DNA from: Siphonodentalium dalli
Taxonomy: Eukaryota > Mollusca > Scaphopoda > Gadilida > Siphonodentaliidae
Reading direction: 5' to 3'
Assembly (NCBI GenBank): GCA_032622095.1
Contig: CP136064.1
Coordinates: forward strand, 5,387,512 to 5,451,511
Length of the DNA: 64,000 bases
Shown here: positions 11,005-21,414 of the stretch, piece after piece
Position numbering within the stretch: position 1 is the first letter of the stretch
Layout of the letters: every line of letters starts with the position of its first letter
The notes under the pieces: model-generated
Database searches by the model: none
What the model was told of the DNA's origin: nothing
What the model saw: the letters and a program-made list of their open reading frames with translations, nothing else
Made by a program: the position numbers and the translations under genes

Positions 11005-11286
11005 CTTTAATATCTACAAACACCCAGTCAGCCCCACAAACATGCTAAGCATTCTCAAATGGCCTACTCTCATCAGAAGAAGAGATTTCTCCTCATTCAT
11101 TCCCTCCACAAAATCTGAGACCACCAACTTTTCCGCCCTGTCGACCAACCAAAATACCTCAGCACTTCCTTCTATCCTCGATCAATTTCACTTTGGAATA
11201 GTATCCCAACCGACACTGCCCATATCCAGGACGCATCATTGTTTAAGGAAGCCCTCCACAATTATTTCTATGAACCTGGTACAGGC
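11005..11286 (+). pseudogene. Decayed LINE ORF2 C-terminus
   Basis: In the frame of 11042 the translation reads NMLSILKWPTLIRRR, the conserved leucine/tryptophan block that follows the reverse transcriptase in CR1/L2/Jockey-type non-LTR retrotransposons. About 50 bp later the homology continues in another frame as FYPRSISLWNSIPTD and then LFKEALHNYF, the usual RT-C-terminal 'FPR-WN-LP ... FK-L' block. A stop (tga, 11116-11118) and a frameshift between about 11090 and 11110 show it is dead. It is short because 5' truncation is typical of LINE insertion. The downstream A-rich stretch (11365-11395) may be its 3' tail. Motif recognition is direct from translation. The clade is not resolved. Confidence 0.8.
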
Positions 11287-11472
11287 AAGCAGGACTCCTC
11301 CACAAAACCAACACCAGCCCAATCACCATTGTGCCAAACGAATGGTACCTAATTTTAATGCTCTTATTTTAATAATAAAAAAATTAAAACAAATTCTATT
11401 ACCAGTATAAACATCTTTTATTCATGTGCCCCCTGATAGTCCTCAGTTCATTGTGGGTATGGGTAAACTGTA

Positions 11473-11929
11473 GCTGATGGGGTCATTGTCACAAGGCATC
11501 AATCACATTCGTAGCCAGCTTATTAAATCGATCACCAATGTAGTCAGCTTTTCGATGGCGATCACATTTGTAGCCAGCTTTTCATGCGAGCCTCAATGAA
11601 CAAGATTAGGTTAATGAGTTGATGGCATGAAAACCAACTTGAATTTTTATTTGAAATTAATTCATCTAATAATCTGAGGTTTCCGACCAATTTCTTTATC
11701 TAGATTGCTCGAATTATATTCCAATATAAGTTGATAAACGAAGTCAGTTTTTGAGCATGACGTCGAAGTCATAGTCACGAACTCGATGACGTCATATTTT
11801 GCACCATATAGAGTATGGAATTAGAAAAGCTGGCTACGAATGTGACCGCCGGAGAAAATCTGGCTACATTTGTGATTAAAAAGCTGGCTACGAATGTGAC
11901 CGGAGCCTTGTGACAATGACCCCATCAGC
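11473..11929. mobile_element. Mutator-like MITE, family F (9-bp TSD)
   Basis: The termini GCTGATGGGGTCATTGTCAC and the reverse complement enclose repeated agctggctacgaatgtgac motifs near both ends. The 9-bp sequence taaactgta occurs at 11464-11472 and 11930-11938. A 9-bp duplication is usual for Mutator-like elements, so the class is inferred from that alone. TGACGTCA occurs inside at 11787-11794. A truncated left end of the same family lies at 24150. Confidence 0.8.
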
Positions 11930-11966
11930 TAAACTGTATATGTAGATGGCTCAGTCGGCTGATGAG

Positions 11967-12732
11967 CAAGCCTGAGTATAGTGTGCCTGTCATTTGCAGA
12001 ATGAGGTCCACAGAGGGTGAATTTAGTGATGCTATAACGTAATGTGGGCTAGCGTCACCAAATTTACCCACTGGGGACCTCATTCTGCATGGCCTCATCT
12101 GCTATGGGAGACATAGACTTTAATTGAAGTTCCCAAATGGTGAATATTGTGATGTACACCCATTGGGAACCTCAATTATGCAATGTGTCGTCTGCCAATT
12201 TGGGGATATAGAGAAACTAAACTAAACTAAAAAGGAAATAGAATCTATGTGAAGAAGTTTCTATATAAATTTGACAATAAAGAAACTTTCCAGAGAAGGT
12301 GAGGCCTCAGCAGAATGAGGTCCCCAGAGTGTGAATTTATTGATGCTAGCCCGCTATGCGGGATAGCGTCACTAATTTCACCCTCTGGGGACCTCATTCT
12401 GCAAATGACATGCACACTAAACTCAGACTTGCTCCACAAAATCCGAACGAACCATGTAAACATCACTGACTCTGCTCCTCTAACAAGTTCCCAAATGGTG
12501 AATATTGTGATGTACACCCATTGGGAACCTCAATTATGCAATGTGTCGTCTGCCAATTTGGGGATATGGCAAAACTAAACTATAAAGGAAACAGAATCTA
12601 TGTGAAGAAATTTCTGTATAATTTGATAATAAAGAAACTTTCCGGAGAAGATGAGGCCCAAGCAGAATGAGGTCCCCAATACCCTCTGGGGACCTCATTC
12701 TGCAAATGACAGGCACACTGAACTCAGGCTTG
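11967..12732. mobile_element. Expanded long-form family A MITE (8-bp TSD)
   Basis: The 8-bp flank ctgatgag is identical at 11959-11966 and 12733-12740. The termini are CAAGCCTGAGTATAGTGTGC and a matching inverted end. The 766-bp body contains three fold-back units rather than two. The internal segment beginning agttcccaaatggtgaatat occurs twice (about 12131 and 12488), so the element has an internal partial duplication. It is non-coding. Confidence 0.9.
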
Positions 12733-12740
12733 CTGATGAG

Positions 12741-13634
12741 CTACAGGCTGATAAAGTTTCGATCATTTCATCAGGAGACATCGCGGGATTTACATGTCAT
12801 GGGAGCCCTTCAGCTTCGGTTTTCATTTCCTGATTCGAGTTAACTCAGGAAATTGTCCCTGTTAGCTGGAAATAGTAATTGGTTTTCTGTTGACAGCTCA
12901 TCATACTAACAACCTGCTCTCAACCACCAGGCACCATCAGGGAAGTCAATAACATTACTCAACGACCTTCACCCCACTCTATCGACCATGAATAACTCTT
13001 ATCGGGGGACCTGCTATATGGTAACGGCTTCATTCAGGTTATTAACATGACAGTCTGAGAGTGTAAAGTGATAAGTGATCCTTCACGCATTATATCATGT
13101 TAGATTAATGTGGATAGGCTCACATTCCCCTATCATCAAAAGGTTGTGTGCTTGTATTGGGGGGGGGGAGGGGTTGGTGTGTATTTGTGGGGGGGGGGGG
13201 GTATTTGTGTGCATGTGGGGGAGTGATTATGATCTGGGGGGGGGGGGGGGTTAGTAAAACAATGTTCAAGACCTTATACTAGCGCGTGGGGTTTTAAAGA
13301 GATGGAAAATCAGTTGTTTTTTTATTTTCAAGCCGTTTTTTTTACTGAAGACGCCTGAATGACATGTATGACAATTTAAAAGGTATTTTAAATACAAATG
13401 AACTTTGTCTATGACCCATGAAAAACTAAGAGGAGCCATTATTCCTCATTTGCCCACAGGCGAACAGTGTAATGTCCAAAATATAAATAGTAACATTTCT
13501 TGTCCCACATTTGGAATGAGAATCACCACATGGAAGACATTATTGTGTCGGATTCTGTCTTTACTGTCCAATTATTTCATATGCTGATAGCCTCGCTAGT
13601 TTAGAGGGAGAACAATAATTATTTTTAGTATATA
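12741..13634. other. Mostly unique DNA with G-run microsatellite
   Basis: I see no gene. At 13158-13252 there are four runs of 8 to 13 G on the plus strand, separated by tgtgt-rich spacers, so the strand is strongly G-biased and could form a G-quadruplex. The rest is AT-rich without recognisable repeats. Confidence 0.6.
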
Positions 13635-14004
13635 CTAGCTGATGTGTCCGACTTTGACCCGGCTATTTAGGGATATCTTTGTGATCGCCTCCATCTGGGC
13701 AGAATATACAGCTATTGAGAAAACTATGGACAATGAGGGATTGATCAAATAATTCAAAGTGACAACATTGATTTTTTTTTTAATACTGAGCAAACAATGT
13801 TGAAAAGTATTAGGAGAAAGAAAAAAACTATTGTTTGATTGGTCCAGAAACATGCCTATATGAGCATATATGAGGTTAAGGTCAAGGACATGGTCGCACA
13901 TGAAATTGGACCCGCCCATATTGTTCCCAGGATCAAAGTAGAACTACATACCAAATTTGAGTCGGATTGGTCGAGCAGTTTTTCGAGTCTATAACACACA
14001 TACA
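13635..14004 (+). repeat. Possible non-LTR 3' region
   Basis: It opens tactagctgatgtgtccgac then gacccggc, and ends aatttgagtcggattggtcg followed by acacacatacatac. Repeats with an 'actagctgacccggc' start and a 'catacatac' tail are common in invertebrates and are often attributed to RTE-like LINEs or their derivatives. That is general knowledge applied to a weak match. Confidence 0.35.
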
Positions 14005-14162
14005 TACAGTAATGCCCTAAATAATCGACTCCTTAACAACAGCAGAATTATGGGTAATTTTTCAGGATTTAGTCGGAAATATGGCTTGTTGCTCACTGAG
14101 AGCTTTCCGATGAATGGCAACTGAGAGCTTTCAGATAAATGGCAACAAGCCATATTTCCGGG
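14005..14162. mobile_element. TA palindromic MITE, family C, truncated
   Basis: The left end TACAGTAATGCCCTAAATAA and left arm are intact. The right arm stops at ccatatttccg, so the terminal third is missing. A duplicated tgagagctttc(c/a)gat lies at the centre. It is inserted in the acatac tail of the preceding repeat. Confidence 0.82.
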
Positions 14163-14222
14163 CGTACAAAAATGCTTGATTTTATAATACATCCCCTCCC
14201 AACCCTATTTTTAGTCCCCTCC

Positions 14223-14611
14223 TTAACCCTTTACCCAACAAACCGGCCAAAACAAGCTTCAACAGCCTAAAATATCTTGGGAATGTCTCAATAGAACCAT
14301 ACAAATATGGATATCATTGGAACCGGCTCCTTGACCACATTGTGATAGTTACAGTTATACCCTGTGCCAATGCATTCTCTTATATATGCGAGTCGACCAT
14401 AGGTCACCTCGCATATATAAGAGAATGCATTGGCCTAAAAAAAATATTTTTTAACACTTTTTACCATTTTTTCTTACATTCTTTAACAATTTTATAATTT
14501 TTAATGTGTTAAGCCAATGCATTCTCTTATATATGCGAGGCGACCTATGGTCGACTCGCATATATAAGAGAATGCATTGGCACAGGGCCAATCTGTTGGG
14601 TAAAGGGTTAA
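14223..14611 (+). mobile_element. TTAA element, family B1, copy 3
   Basis: TTAA at 14223 and 14608, termini TTAACCCTTTACCCAACA, two H hairpins and an AT-rich spacer. The left subterminal region lacks about 9 bases (aaaccgg repeat) compared with the copy at 6077. Confidence 0.92.
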
Positions 14612-15098
14612 TTCTTTTTTTATTTGGATATTTTTTTCATGCCTTAACCATCAAATTACATTTGAATGACCCATTAACCAGTCTTTTTGATCAAATTCGA
14701 CATCTAAATCACCTTGTATTATATAAGATAGGATACTGCTTTAATATCTAGAACTGTCCATTTTCTTAGGAAGAATAAAATAAAAAAAAAAAAAATCTAG
14801 CAATTTATTTATATTGGTCTAAAGTAGGTTTTGTATGTTGTTGTTGTAACTTGAGTGTCTGGAATGTCTGGAACACTCAATACATCTTTAAGTCATAACC
14901 GAAGAAAACAAACAAATCGCGGGCCAAGAGGCGAAAATATTGTTCATCATATTATGAGTTGTCAATGAAAACAAATGGGTCGCGTCTGACAAGCGAGAAT
15001 ATTGTTCATCATATCGTGAGACGGCACGTGCGATACCAGACGGATTCTCCTGGCTGGTATTATATGAGAATGATAATAGTGTCGGCATCGATTAACGC
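14612..15098. other. No recognisable feature
   Basis: AT-rich DNA. The phrase aatattgttcatcatat occurs twice (about 14936 and 14998), a short local duplication. No gene is seen. Confidence 0.5.
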
Positions 15099-15225
15099 AC
15101 GCCGGAAATGGCAGTCATTCAAGCACAAATTATGTAATCTATCCCCTCCATTAAGTCGCTCCGTAATTGAAAAGACATTATTGACCTGTGGATCATCTGT
15201 TCATTCGATTGGATATTAACGGACA
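15099..15225. repeat. Dispersed repeat R, copy 1
   Basis: About 125 bp, including tccattaagtcgct and gtaattgaaaagacattatt, is repeated at 18375-18495 with scattered differences. The second copy directly follows the target duplication of a family A MITE. The nature of the repeat is unknown. Confidence 0.75.
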
Positions 15226-15374
15226 CAAATTTAATTTGTTGGTTTATGAACTGGCAACAACTTTTTTTACAGTTATTCACCAAAATAAAACCATTTTTTT
15301 GCCCATGATATCCAGTTTGTATAAAACTTCTCACCAACACATTCTATCAGTCATAAAAACATGGAGAAATGAGA

Positions 15375-15771
15375 TTAACCCTTTACCCAACAAACCGGCC
15401 AAAACCAGCCAAATAAAGCTTCAACAGCCTAAAATATCTTCGGTCTGTCTCAATAGAACCATACAAATATGGATATCATTGGAATCGGCTCTTTGACCAC
15501 ATTGTGATAGTTACAGTTATGCCCTGTGCCAATGCATTCTCTTATATATGCGAGTCGACCATAGGTCGCCTCGCATATATAAGAGAATGCATTGGCCTAA
15601 AAAACACTTTTTAACACTTTTTACCATTTTTTCTTACATTCTTTATCAATTTTATAATTTTTAATGTGTTAAGCCAATGCATTCTCTTATATATGCGAGG
15701 CGACCTATGGTCGACTCGCATATATAAGAGAATCCATTGGCACAGGGCCCTTCTGTTGGGTAAAGGGTTAA
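15375..15771 (+). mobile_element. TTAA element, family B1, copy 4
   Basis: TTAA at 15375 and 15768, termini TTAACCCTTTACCCAACA, and two H hairpins. It differs from the copy at 6077 mainly by single substitutions and spacer length. Confidence 0.93.
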
Positions 15772-15831
15772 TTTAGATATTAATGTGTTGGTTTGATTTA
15801 TTATGTTATGATATTAGTGTCGGCACCGTTT

Positions 15832-16479
15832 AACACAGGGACCAGCCATGAGGGAGACTTGGGAGACAGGGACCAGCCATGAGGGAGACTTGGGAGACAG
15901 GGACCAGCCATGAGGGCGACTTGGGAGACAGGGACCAGCCATGAGGGAGACTTGGGAGACAGGGACCAGCCATGAGGGAGACTTGGGAGACAGGGACCAG
16001 CCATGAGGGAGACTTGGGAGACAGGGACCAGCCATGAGGGAGACTTGGGAGACAGGGACCAGCCATGAGGGAGACTTGGGAGACAGGGACCAGCCATGAG
16101 GGAGACTTGGGAGACAGGGACCAGCCATGAGGGAGACAGGGACCAGCCATGAGGGAGACTTGGGAGACAGGGACCAGCCATGAGGGAGACTTGGGAGATA
16201 GGGACCAGCCATGAGGGAGACTTGGGAGACAGGGACCAGCCATGAGGGAGACTTGGGAGACAGGGACCAGCCATGAGGGCGACTTGGGAGACAGGGACCA
16301 GCCATGAGGGAGACTTGGGAGACAGGGACCAGCCATGAGGGCGACTTGGGAGACAGGGACCAGCCATGAGGGCGACTTGGGAGACAGGAACCAGCCATGA
16401 GGGAGACTTGGGAGACAGGGACCAGCCATGAGGGAGACTTGGGAGACAGGGACCAGCCATGAGGGAGACTTGGGAGACA
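15832..16479. repeat. 31-bp minisatellite, locus 1
   Basis: About 21 head-to-tail copies of a 31-bp unit (cagggaccagccatgaggga plus gacttgggaga), with agggag and agggcg variants and one unit shortened near 16130. Because 31 is not a multiple of 3, every minus-strand frame reads through and yields the same repeating peptide. The long open frames here are therefore artefacts. Related arrays lie at 35719 and, inverted, at 50283. Confidence 0.97.
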
Positions 16480-16554
16480 TCTTCTTCTTAAAATGTGTCA
16501 CTTCTCCGTATTTTTGTCACGGGTGAAGTGACATCTATCTCATATACCAGTATG

Positions 16555-16860
16555 ATTGATTGATTGATTGATTGGGGTTTATTGTCACTTTAGCCACTAA
16601 GGCCATATCACGACATTGCCAGTTTTAGTGGTGGAGGAAATCCGCACACTTGCGACTAATCTAACAGTGATTTCAATGGCTGATAAACTCGTCAACCATG
16701 TGCGGCAAACCACCGACCATCGGCGAGTAACTGGCAATTCCACCAGATAACGATTTCGAGTTACAAAGTCCACAATGGATTTGAACCCTTATCGCCAGCG
16801 CTGGAGGGCGAAACGGCTTGGAGTGGTACCCCTAACCGATTGAGCCACCGAGGCCCCCTG
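16555..16860 (-). mobile_element. tRNA-derived SINE with 14-bp TSD
   Basis: The 14-bp sequence catataccagtatg is exactly repeated at 16541-16554 and 16861-16874. On the minus strand the insert begins gggggcctcggtggctcaat. An A box (tggctcaatcgg, 16836-16847) and a B box (ggttcaaatcc, 16777-16787) are correctly spaced for a tRNA-like RNA polymerase III promoter. A body of about 200 bp follows, ending in (caat)n at 16555-16577. The short-repeat tail suggests mobilisation by a LINE that recognises such tails. The central part may be one of the metazoan conserved SINE domains, but I cannot confirm that without alignment. Confidence 0.92.
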
Positions 16861-16985
16861 CATATACCAGTATGCATGTGTCCCAACATCATATTTAAAG
16901 TATATTTACTGATTATAATGGTGTTCTTACTCGCTATAATGGTTCTAAATATGGGCTCTTGTGTTGCATGATACTTATTGAATCA

Positions 16986-17241
16986 TACAGTAATGCCCTA
17001 AATAATCGACTCCTTAACCACAGCAGAATTATGGGCAATTTTTCAGGATTTAGTTGGAAATATGGCCTGTTGCCATTCATCGGAAAGCTCTCACTCAGTG
17101 GCTTGTTGCCATTCATCGGAAATCTCTCACTTAGTGAGAGCTTTCCGATGAATGGCAACAAGCCATATTTCCGACTAAATTCTAAAAAATTACCAATAAT
17201 TATTCTGTGGTTAAGAAGTCGATAATTAGGGCATTACTGTA
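16986..17241. mobile_element. TA palindromic MITE, family C, copy 2
   Basis: The ends TACAGTAATGCCCTAAATAA and the reverse complement lie within a TA duplication. The left arm carries a second partial copy of ttgccattcatcggaaa, making this copy about 40 bp longer than the others. CAGT termini with a TA target are typical of Tc1/mariner-like MITEs (inference). Confidence 0.92.
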
Positions 17242-17385
17242 GAATGGTGATGTTGGGGTGTATATGGAGCTTCAGACATTGTTATGGTACTTCTCCTTGA
17301 CAACAGTCCACTTCTCTGGGTTCTCCCTAATAACCAAACAAGGACAAGTGACTTCTCCCAATTTGAAACCTCTAGGCTAGTCCAT

Positions 17386-17905
17386 GTGTACCGGTCTAGA
17401 CAGAAATGACTTCCAGTCTAGTTAGAAGCGACTTCTCCCAATTTGAAACCTCCAGGCTGGTCCCTGTGTACCAGTCTAGATAGAAGTGACTTCTCCCAAT
17501 TTAAAACATCTGGGCTGGTCCCTGTGTACCGGTCTAGATAGATGTGACTTCTCTCTATTTGAAACCTCTAGGCTGGTCCCTGTGTACTGGTCTAGACAGA
17601 AATTATTTCTCCCTATTGGAAACCTCTGGGCTGGTCCCTGTGTACCAGTCTAGATAGAAATGATTTCTCCTAATTTGAAACCTGTAGGCTGGTCCCTGTG
17701 CACCAGTCTAGATAGAAATGACTTCTCCCTATTTGAAACCTCTGGGCTGGTCCCTGTGTACCAGTCTAGATAGAAATGATTTCTCCCTATTTGAAACATG
17801 TAGGCTGGTCCCTGTGTACCAGTCTAGATAGAAATGATTTCTCCCTATTTGAAACCTATTTGAAACATGTAGGCTGGTCCCTGTGTACCGGTCTGGGCTG
17901 GTCCC
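17386..17905. repeat. 58-bp minisatellite
   Basis: The ggctggtccctgtgtacc anchor recurs every 58 bp (17455, 17513, 17571, 17629 and on) for about nine diverged units, each with gtctagatagaaatgacttc. The unit contains the reverse complement of the ggaccagcc core of the 31-bp array, suggesting a shared origin in inverted orientation. Confidence 0.93.
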
Positions 17906-17919
17906 TGGATCAACACAAG

Positions 17920-18367
17920 CAAGCCTGCAAATAGCGTGTCTGTCATTTGCAGAATGAGGTCCCCAGAGGGTGAATTTAGTGACGCTATCCCGCATAGCGG
18001 GCTAGCATCACTAAATTCACCCTCTGGGGACCTCATTCTGCTTAGGCCCTCAACTGCTGCGGTAGATCAAGGATCAGAATGAAGTTCCCCAGTTGAAGTT
18101 GGTGCGCGCTGATGATCACCCATTGGGCACCTCAATTATGGATTTTACCTTCTGCAAATTAGGGGATATAGAAACTGCCAGACAGGAAAAGATAACTAAA
18201 ACAATGTTAATTTGATACTATATACTTCCCAGAAGATGAGGCCTAAGCAGAATGAGGTCCCAGGAGGTGAATTTGGTGATGCTAGCCCGCTCTGCGGGAT
18301 AGCATCACTAAATTCACCTTCTGGGGACCTCATTCAGCAAATGACAGGCACGCTATTTGCAGACTTG
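17920..18367. mobile_element. Long-form family A MITE (8-bp TSD)
   Basis: This is a reference long copy of 448 bp. Termini CAAGCCTGCAAATAGCGTGT and the inverse are flanked by exact aacacaag at 17912-17919 and 18368-18375. Each end is a palindrome, and the middle of about 200 bp carries cacccattgggcacctca. It is non-coding. Confidence 0.93.
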
Positions 18368-18374
18368 AACACAA

Positions 18375-18495
18375 GCCGGAGATGGTCGTCATTCAAGCAG
18401 AATTTACGTAATCCATCCTCTCCATTAAGTCGCTTCGTAATTGAAAAGACATTATTGACCCGTGGAGCTTTTGTTGATTCAATTGGATGTTACAG
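18375..18495. repeat. Dispersed repeat R, copy 2
   Basis: Matches 15099-15225 (gccggagatgg, tccattaagtcgct, gtaattgaaaagacattatt). Confidence 0.75.
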
Positions 18496-18530
18496 AGAAA
18501 TAGTTTTAAACTCCGGAAATAAGACTATTT

Positions 18531-18670
18531 CATTCGTGGTATAACGCAGACATGATCTGTCGATATATAATTACAGGATTAACCTTCATATAGTGATATC
18601 TTAAAATAGCTTGGGCTAAAAATATAGAAGATATTACCAGGCAAATGAATTAATGCTAATTAAGAAATAA
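18531..18670. repeat. Dispersed repeat G, diverged copy
   Basis: It contains weak matches (tataacgcagacatgatct, catatagtgatatc, agaagatat) to a repeat better preserved at 20338-20595, 21415-21665 and 23885-24145. Confidence 0.5.
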
Positions 18671-18774
18671 CTCTCGTTTCGTTTAAGGTTATGCAGTAAT
18701 GACCGAACAGATTGAAAAAAATTCTTTAACGTGCTTACGCATGCTATAGTAAATTTTTCTCACAATCTTTAATC

Positions 18775-19152
18775 CGACATACAGGCTCATAACCATAACC
18801 CAATAAGACATCCAGGCTCATATCCATAACCTAATCTGTTAACCAGATTCATCGACAACCAGGCTCATAACCATATCCTAATGAGATATCCAGATTCATA
18901 ACCATATCCTAATGAGATATCCAGATTCATAACCATATCCTAATGAGATATCCAGATTCATAACCATATCCTAATGAGATATCCAGATTCATAACCATAT
19001 CCTAATGATATCCAGATTCATAACCATATCCTAATGAGATATCCAGATTCATAACCATATCCTAATGAGATATCAAGATTCATAACCATATCCTAATGAG
19101 ATATCCAGATTCATAACCATATCCCAATCAGACAACAAGACTCATAACCCAT
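18775..19152. repeat. 31-bp minisatellite of unrelated sequence
   Basis: About eleven copies of a 31-bp unit (aaccatatcctaatgagata plus tccagattcat). Outer units are diverged and inner units nearly identical. The length equals that of the ggaccagcc minisatellite, but the sequences are unrelated. Confidence 0.95.
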
Positions 19153-20230
19153 TCCAAAATGTATATATATGTGTGCGTAGAGCCCGAAGCCACCGTCGCA
19201 CGCTGCCGCCGCCAGCCATATTGGCCACAAGTCGTCGCCAGCCATATTATCTCTAACGCCAGCCACATGAAAAAACTCCGCTGCCGGCATTGTAAAATGG
19301 CTGACTCGTGTGCATGGGCTTATATGTCAAGCACAACTGTACTGTTAATCAACTTAATCGCAAAGAACTAAACCGCATTGCATAATATTGCCATACTCCC
19401 ATGGACACGGCATAGTTATATATATATGTTATCAGAACACCCGGGCCTCTCAATGTGGAATAGACTATTCCAATGCATGGGTAAAACTCAGTCTCAGACA
19501 TCACTGGCATTTGTCAATATATGCACATAACGTGCAGGAGAGAATAGAAAATAGTTTGAAATATTATATCATTACTATCGGATTCATCATTCAATGATGC
19601 ATACATATATCTCAAGATGCCAGTGAATGGCAGTGATGATAGCAGTCTGAAGTCGACAGAAGTCCCAAATGTAACTTATATACCAATTAGATGGGAAACT
19701 ACATAGTACATTCCTGCCAACTGGGGATTAGGAAAATTTCGGAAACGAAAATACGCTGAATTATATAAATCTCAGGCGGCTGAGCCGCCATATTTCATCA
19801 GCCACAAATGTCGCGACTGAGCCGACTTAGCTAGCTAACCAGCCATGAAATTGGTTGAGCCAGCCGCGAAAACTATTTGTCGTGGCTTCCGGGTCTATGT
19901 GTGAGGCTCAAAATTGAGAAAAAGAGTGCAAAAGTAGTAAATTACACACTAGAACCATAAATTTCAATGATTGAAATATATATACGCATTTCATTATGTG
20001 TTTCTCGGATATTTAGCAGCGAACCAGTTAAGTTTCGATTTAATTTTTATCTTTGCACATGTTAGCATGTGTCTTGTTGATTTATCTAGGTTCTTATGCA
20101 CTGAGGGTTAGCAGTACGGTTATTGGCAAGGCAGTCCAACCCGAAGGAATTATGATGCAACATCGAAATTACATTTTAAATCGTAAGAAGTATCGAAAAT
20201 CAATGGCTCCCATCTAGAGATCACCCTGAA
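19153..20230. other. No recognisable gene
   Basis: A locally GC-rich patch near 19180-19300 has repeated cgccagccatatt. Another near 19770-19870 has ctgagccgcc and agccgcg motifs. The remainder is AT-rich. I recognise no coding domain or RNA. Confidence 0.5.
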
Positions 20231-20337
20231 GAACCATATGAAATTTGGTGATGATCGGATGAGAGATGTGACCTGTAGGGAATTTTTTTGCCGACGGGTG
20301 GATGGACGCACAGATGGATGCCAACCCATGCCAATAT
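20230..20337. repeat. Diffuse repeat with 'aaatttggtgatgatcgg'
   Basis: The phrase catatgaaatttggtgatga followed by a ggatggacgcacagatgg tract resembles the tail of the M-type repeats. The open frame crossing it (20238-20687) runs through non-coding repeats and is not a gene. Confidence 0.45.
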
Positions 20338-20595
20338 CCCCAACACTTCATAAGACATTAAAAGCCCTTGTGATGATGATCATCCACACCAAATTTAGAT
20401 CAACAAACAAGGAAAATGCAATAAGACAAGACTATCCATTTCATGTTATAACGCTGACACGATCTCTCGTTACCCAAGTCAATCCTCATATAGTGATACC
20501 TAAAAATAACCATGGCTATATACGGAAGATATCATTACGAGGCAGACAATCTCTCCTAGCAAGAAGTAAATGTCATGTATGTCACATGTACTATA
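20338..20595. repeat. Dispersed repeat G, copy 2
   Basis: Shared with 21415-21665 and 23885-24145 (cacttcataagacattaaaa, atccatttcatgttataac, aaaaataaccatggctatat, agaagtaaatgtcatgta). It has no terminal repeats that I can see and no conserved reading frame. Confidence 0.78.
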
Positions 20596-20923
20596 TCAAA
20601 CTCCATGCAGGGTTTACCTCCCTTGAGTTAAGTGCCGACTTTGGGAGTCATAAATCAAGTGTTAGCAAATATGGGAACCTTTTTTAACTGTTCAAAATGA
20701 CCTTTTTTTGGCTATTCAACTTTACTTTGGTATGTACATTTCAAGTCTCTTTTCAAATTTCTGTAAACTGCTCCTGGATCATGCATCACAACTTTTACCA
20801 TGATGGACGAGGAAACCAGAACCTATACAAATTGGGCACCAAAACCATAAAACATCCAATTCCTTTAATATGTCTTACAGCTACTCTCCTCTTCCATCAC
20901 GATACACATATGCACCTATTTTA

Positions 20924-21146
20924 TACAGTAATGCCCTAATTAATCGACTCCCTTACCACAGCAGAATTATGGGTAACTTTAATTTTCAGGATTTAGTCGG
21001 AAATATGGCTTGTTGCCATTCATCGGAAAGCTCTCCCCGAGAGCTTTCCGATGAATGGCAACAACCCATATTTCCGACTAAATCCTGAAATGTTACCCAT
21101 AATTCTGCTGTGGTTAAAGGAGTCAATTAATTAGAGCATTACTGTA
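20924..21146. mobile_element. TA palindromic MITE, family C, copy 3
   Basis: TACAGTAATGCCCTAATTAA and its inverse enclose arms with tatggcttgttgccattcat. The MITE is flanked not just by TA but by about 38 bp of direct repeat (cttccatcacgatacacata plus tgcacctatttta) at about 20890 and 21151. Confidence 0.92.
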
Positions 21147-21414
21147 CTTTCCTCTTCCATCATGATACACATATGCACCTATTTTATACATATCACGTGA
21201 AATATTTTATGTATGATGACAGAATAATCAGCCATTTTACTGTCCTGTATTCATTTGTTGACTTTTAGATAGCCGAGAGTTCCCTCTCGGTTACCAGTCG
21301 ACCCTTCATTCTAGTATTTTCCTGCTATTCCAGGGGGTGGGCCTTTGTGGTTTTTGCACACATCCAGCTTGGAGTTATTAGATCTGACATATCCTTTGCC
21401 TTGTCTGGCATAAA

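Larger units (their letters stand above)
16480..17385. repeat. Core of repeat complex E, copy 1
   Basis: Without its two insertions (16555-16860 SINE, 16986-17241 MITE) this sequence matches 36386-36670. Shared points are cacttctcc(c/g)tatttttg, catatttaaagtatatttac, gagatgttggggtg and agtccacttctc. The core joins the 31-bp array on its left to a 58-bp array on its right. Confidence 0.8.

Noticed and set aside
11042-11410. Plus-strand frame of 122 codons as a gene
   Set aside because: Only its first part is homologous to LINE ORF2. After about 11100 the homology moves to another frame, so this is a pseudogene.
15801-16501. Three overlapping minus-strand open frames of 194-223 codons with a repeating Pro/Ser/Trp-rich peptide
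   Set aside because: They arise from a 31-bp tandem unit that is open in every minus frame and gives the same peptide. No start context, non-repeat sequence or domain supports a gene.
16770-16860. tRNA gene on the minus strand
   Set aside because: A and B boxes are present but the sequence does not fold as a mature tRNA with a proper acceptor stem. It is the head of a SINE with a 14-bp target duplication.
20238-20687. Plus-strand frame of 149 codons
   Set aside because: It runs across two non-coding repeats (M-like tail and repeat G), and other copies of G do not keep the frame.
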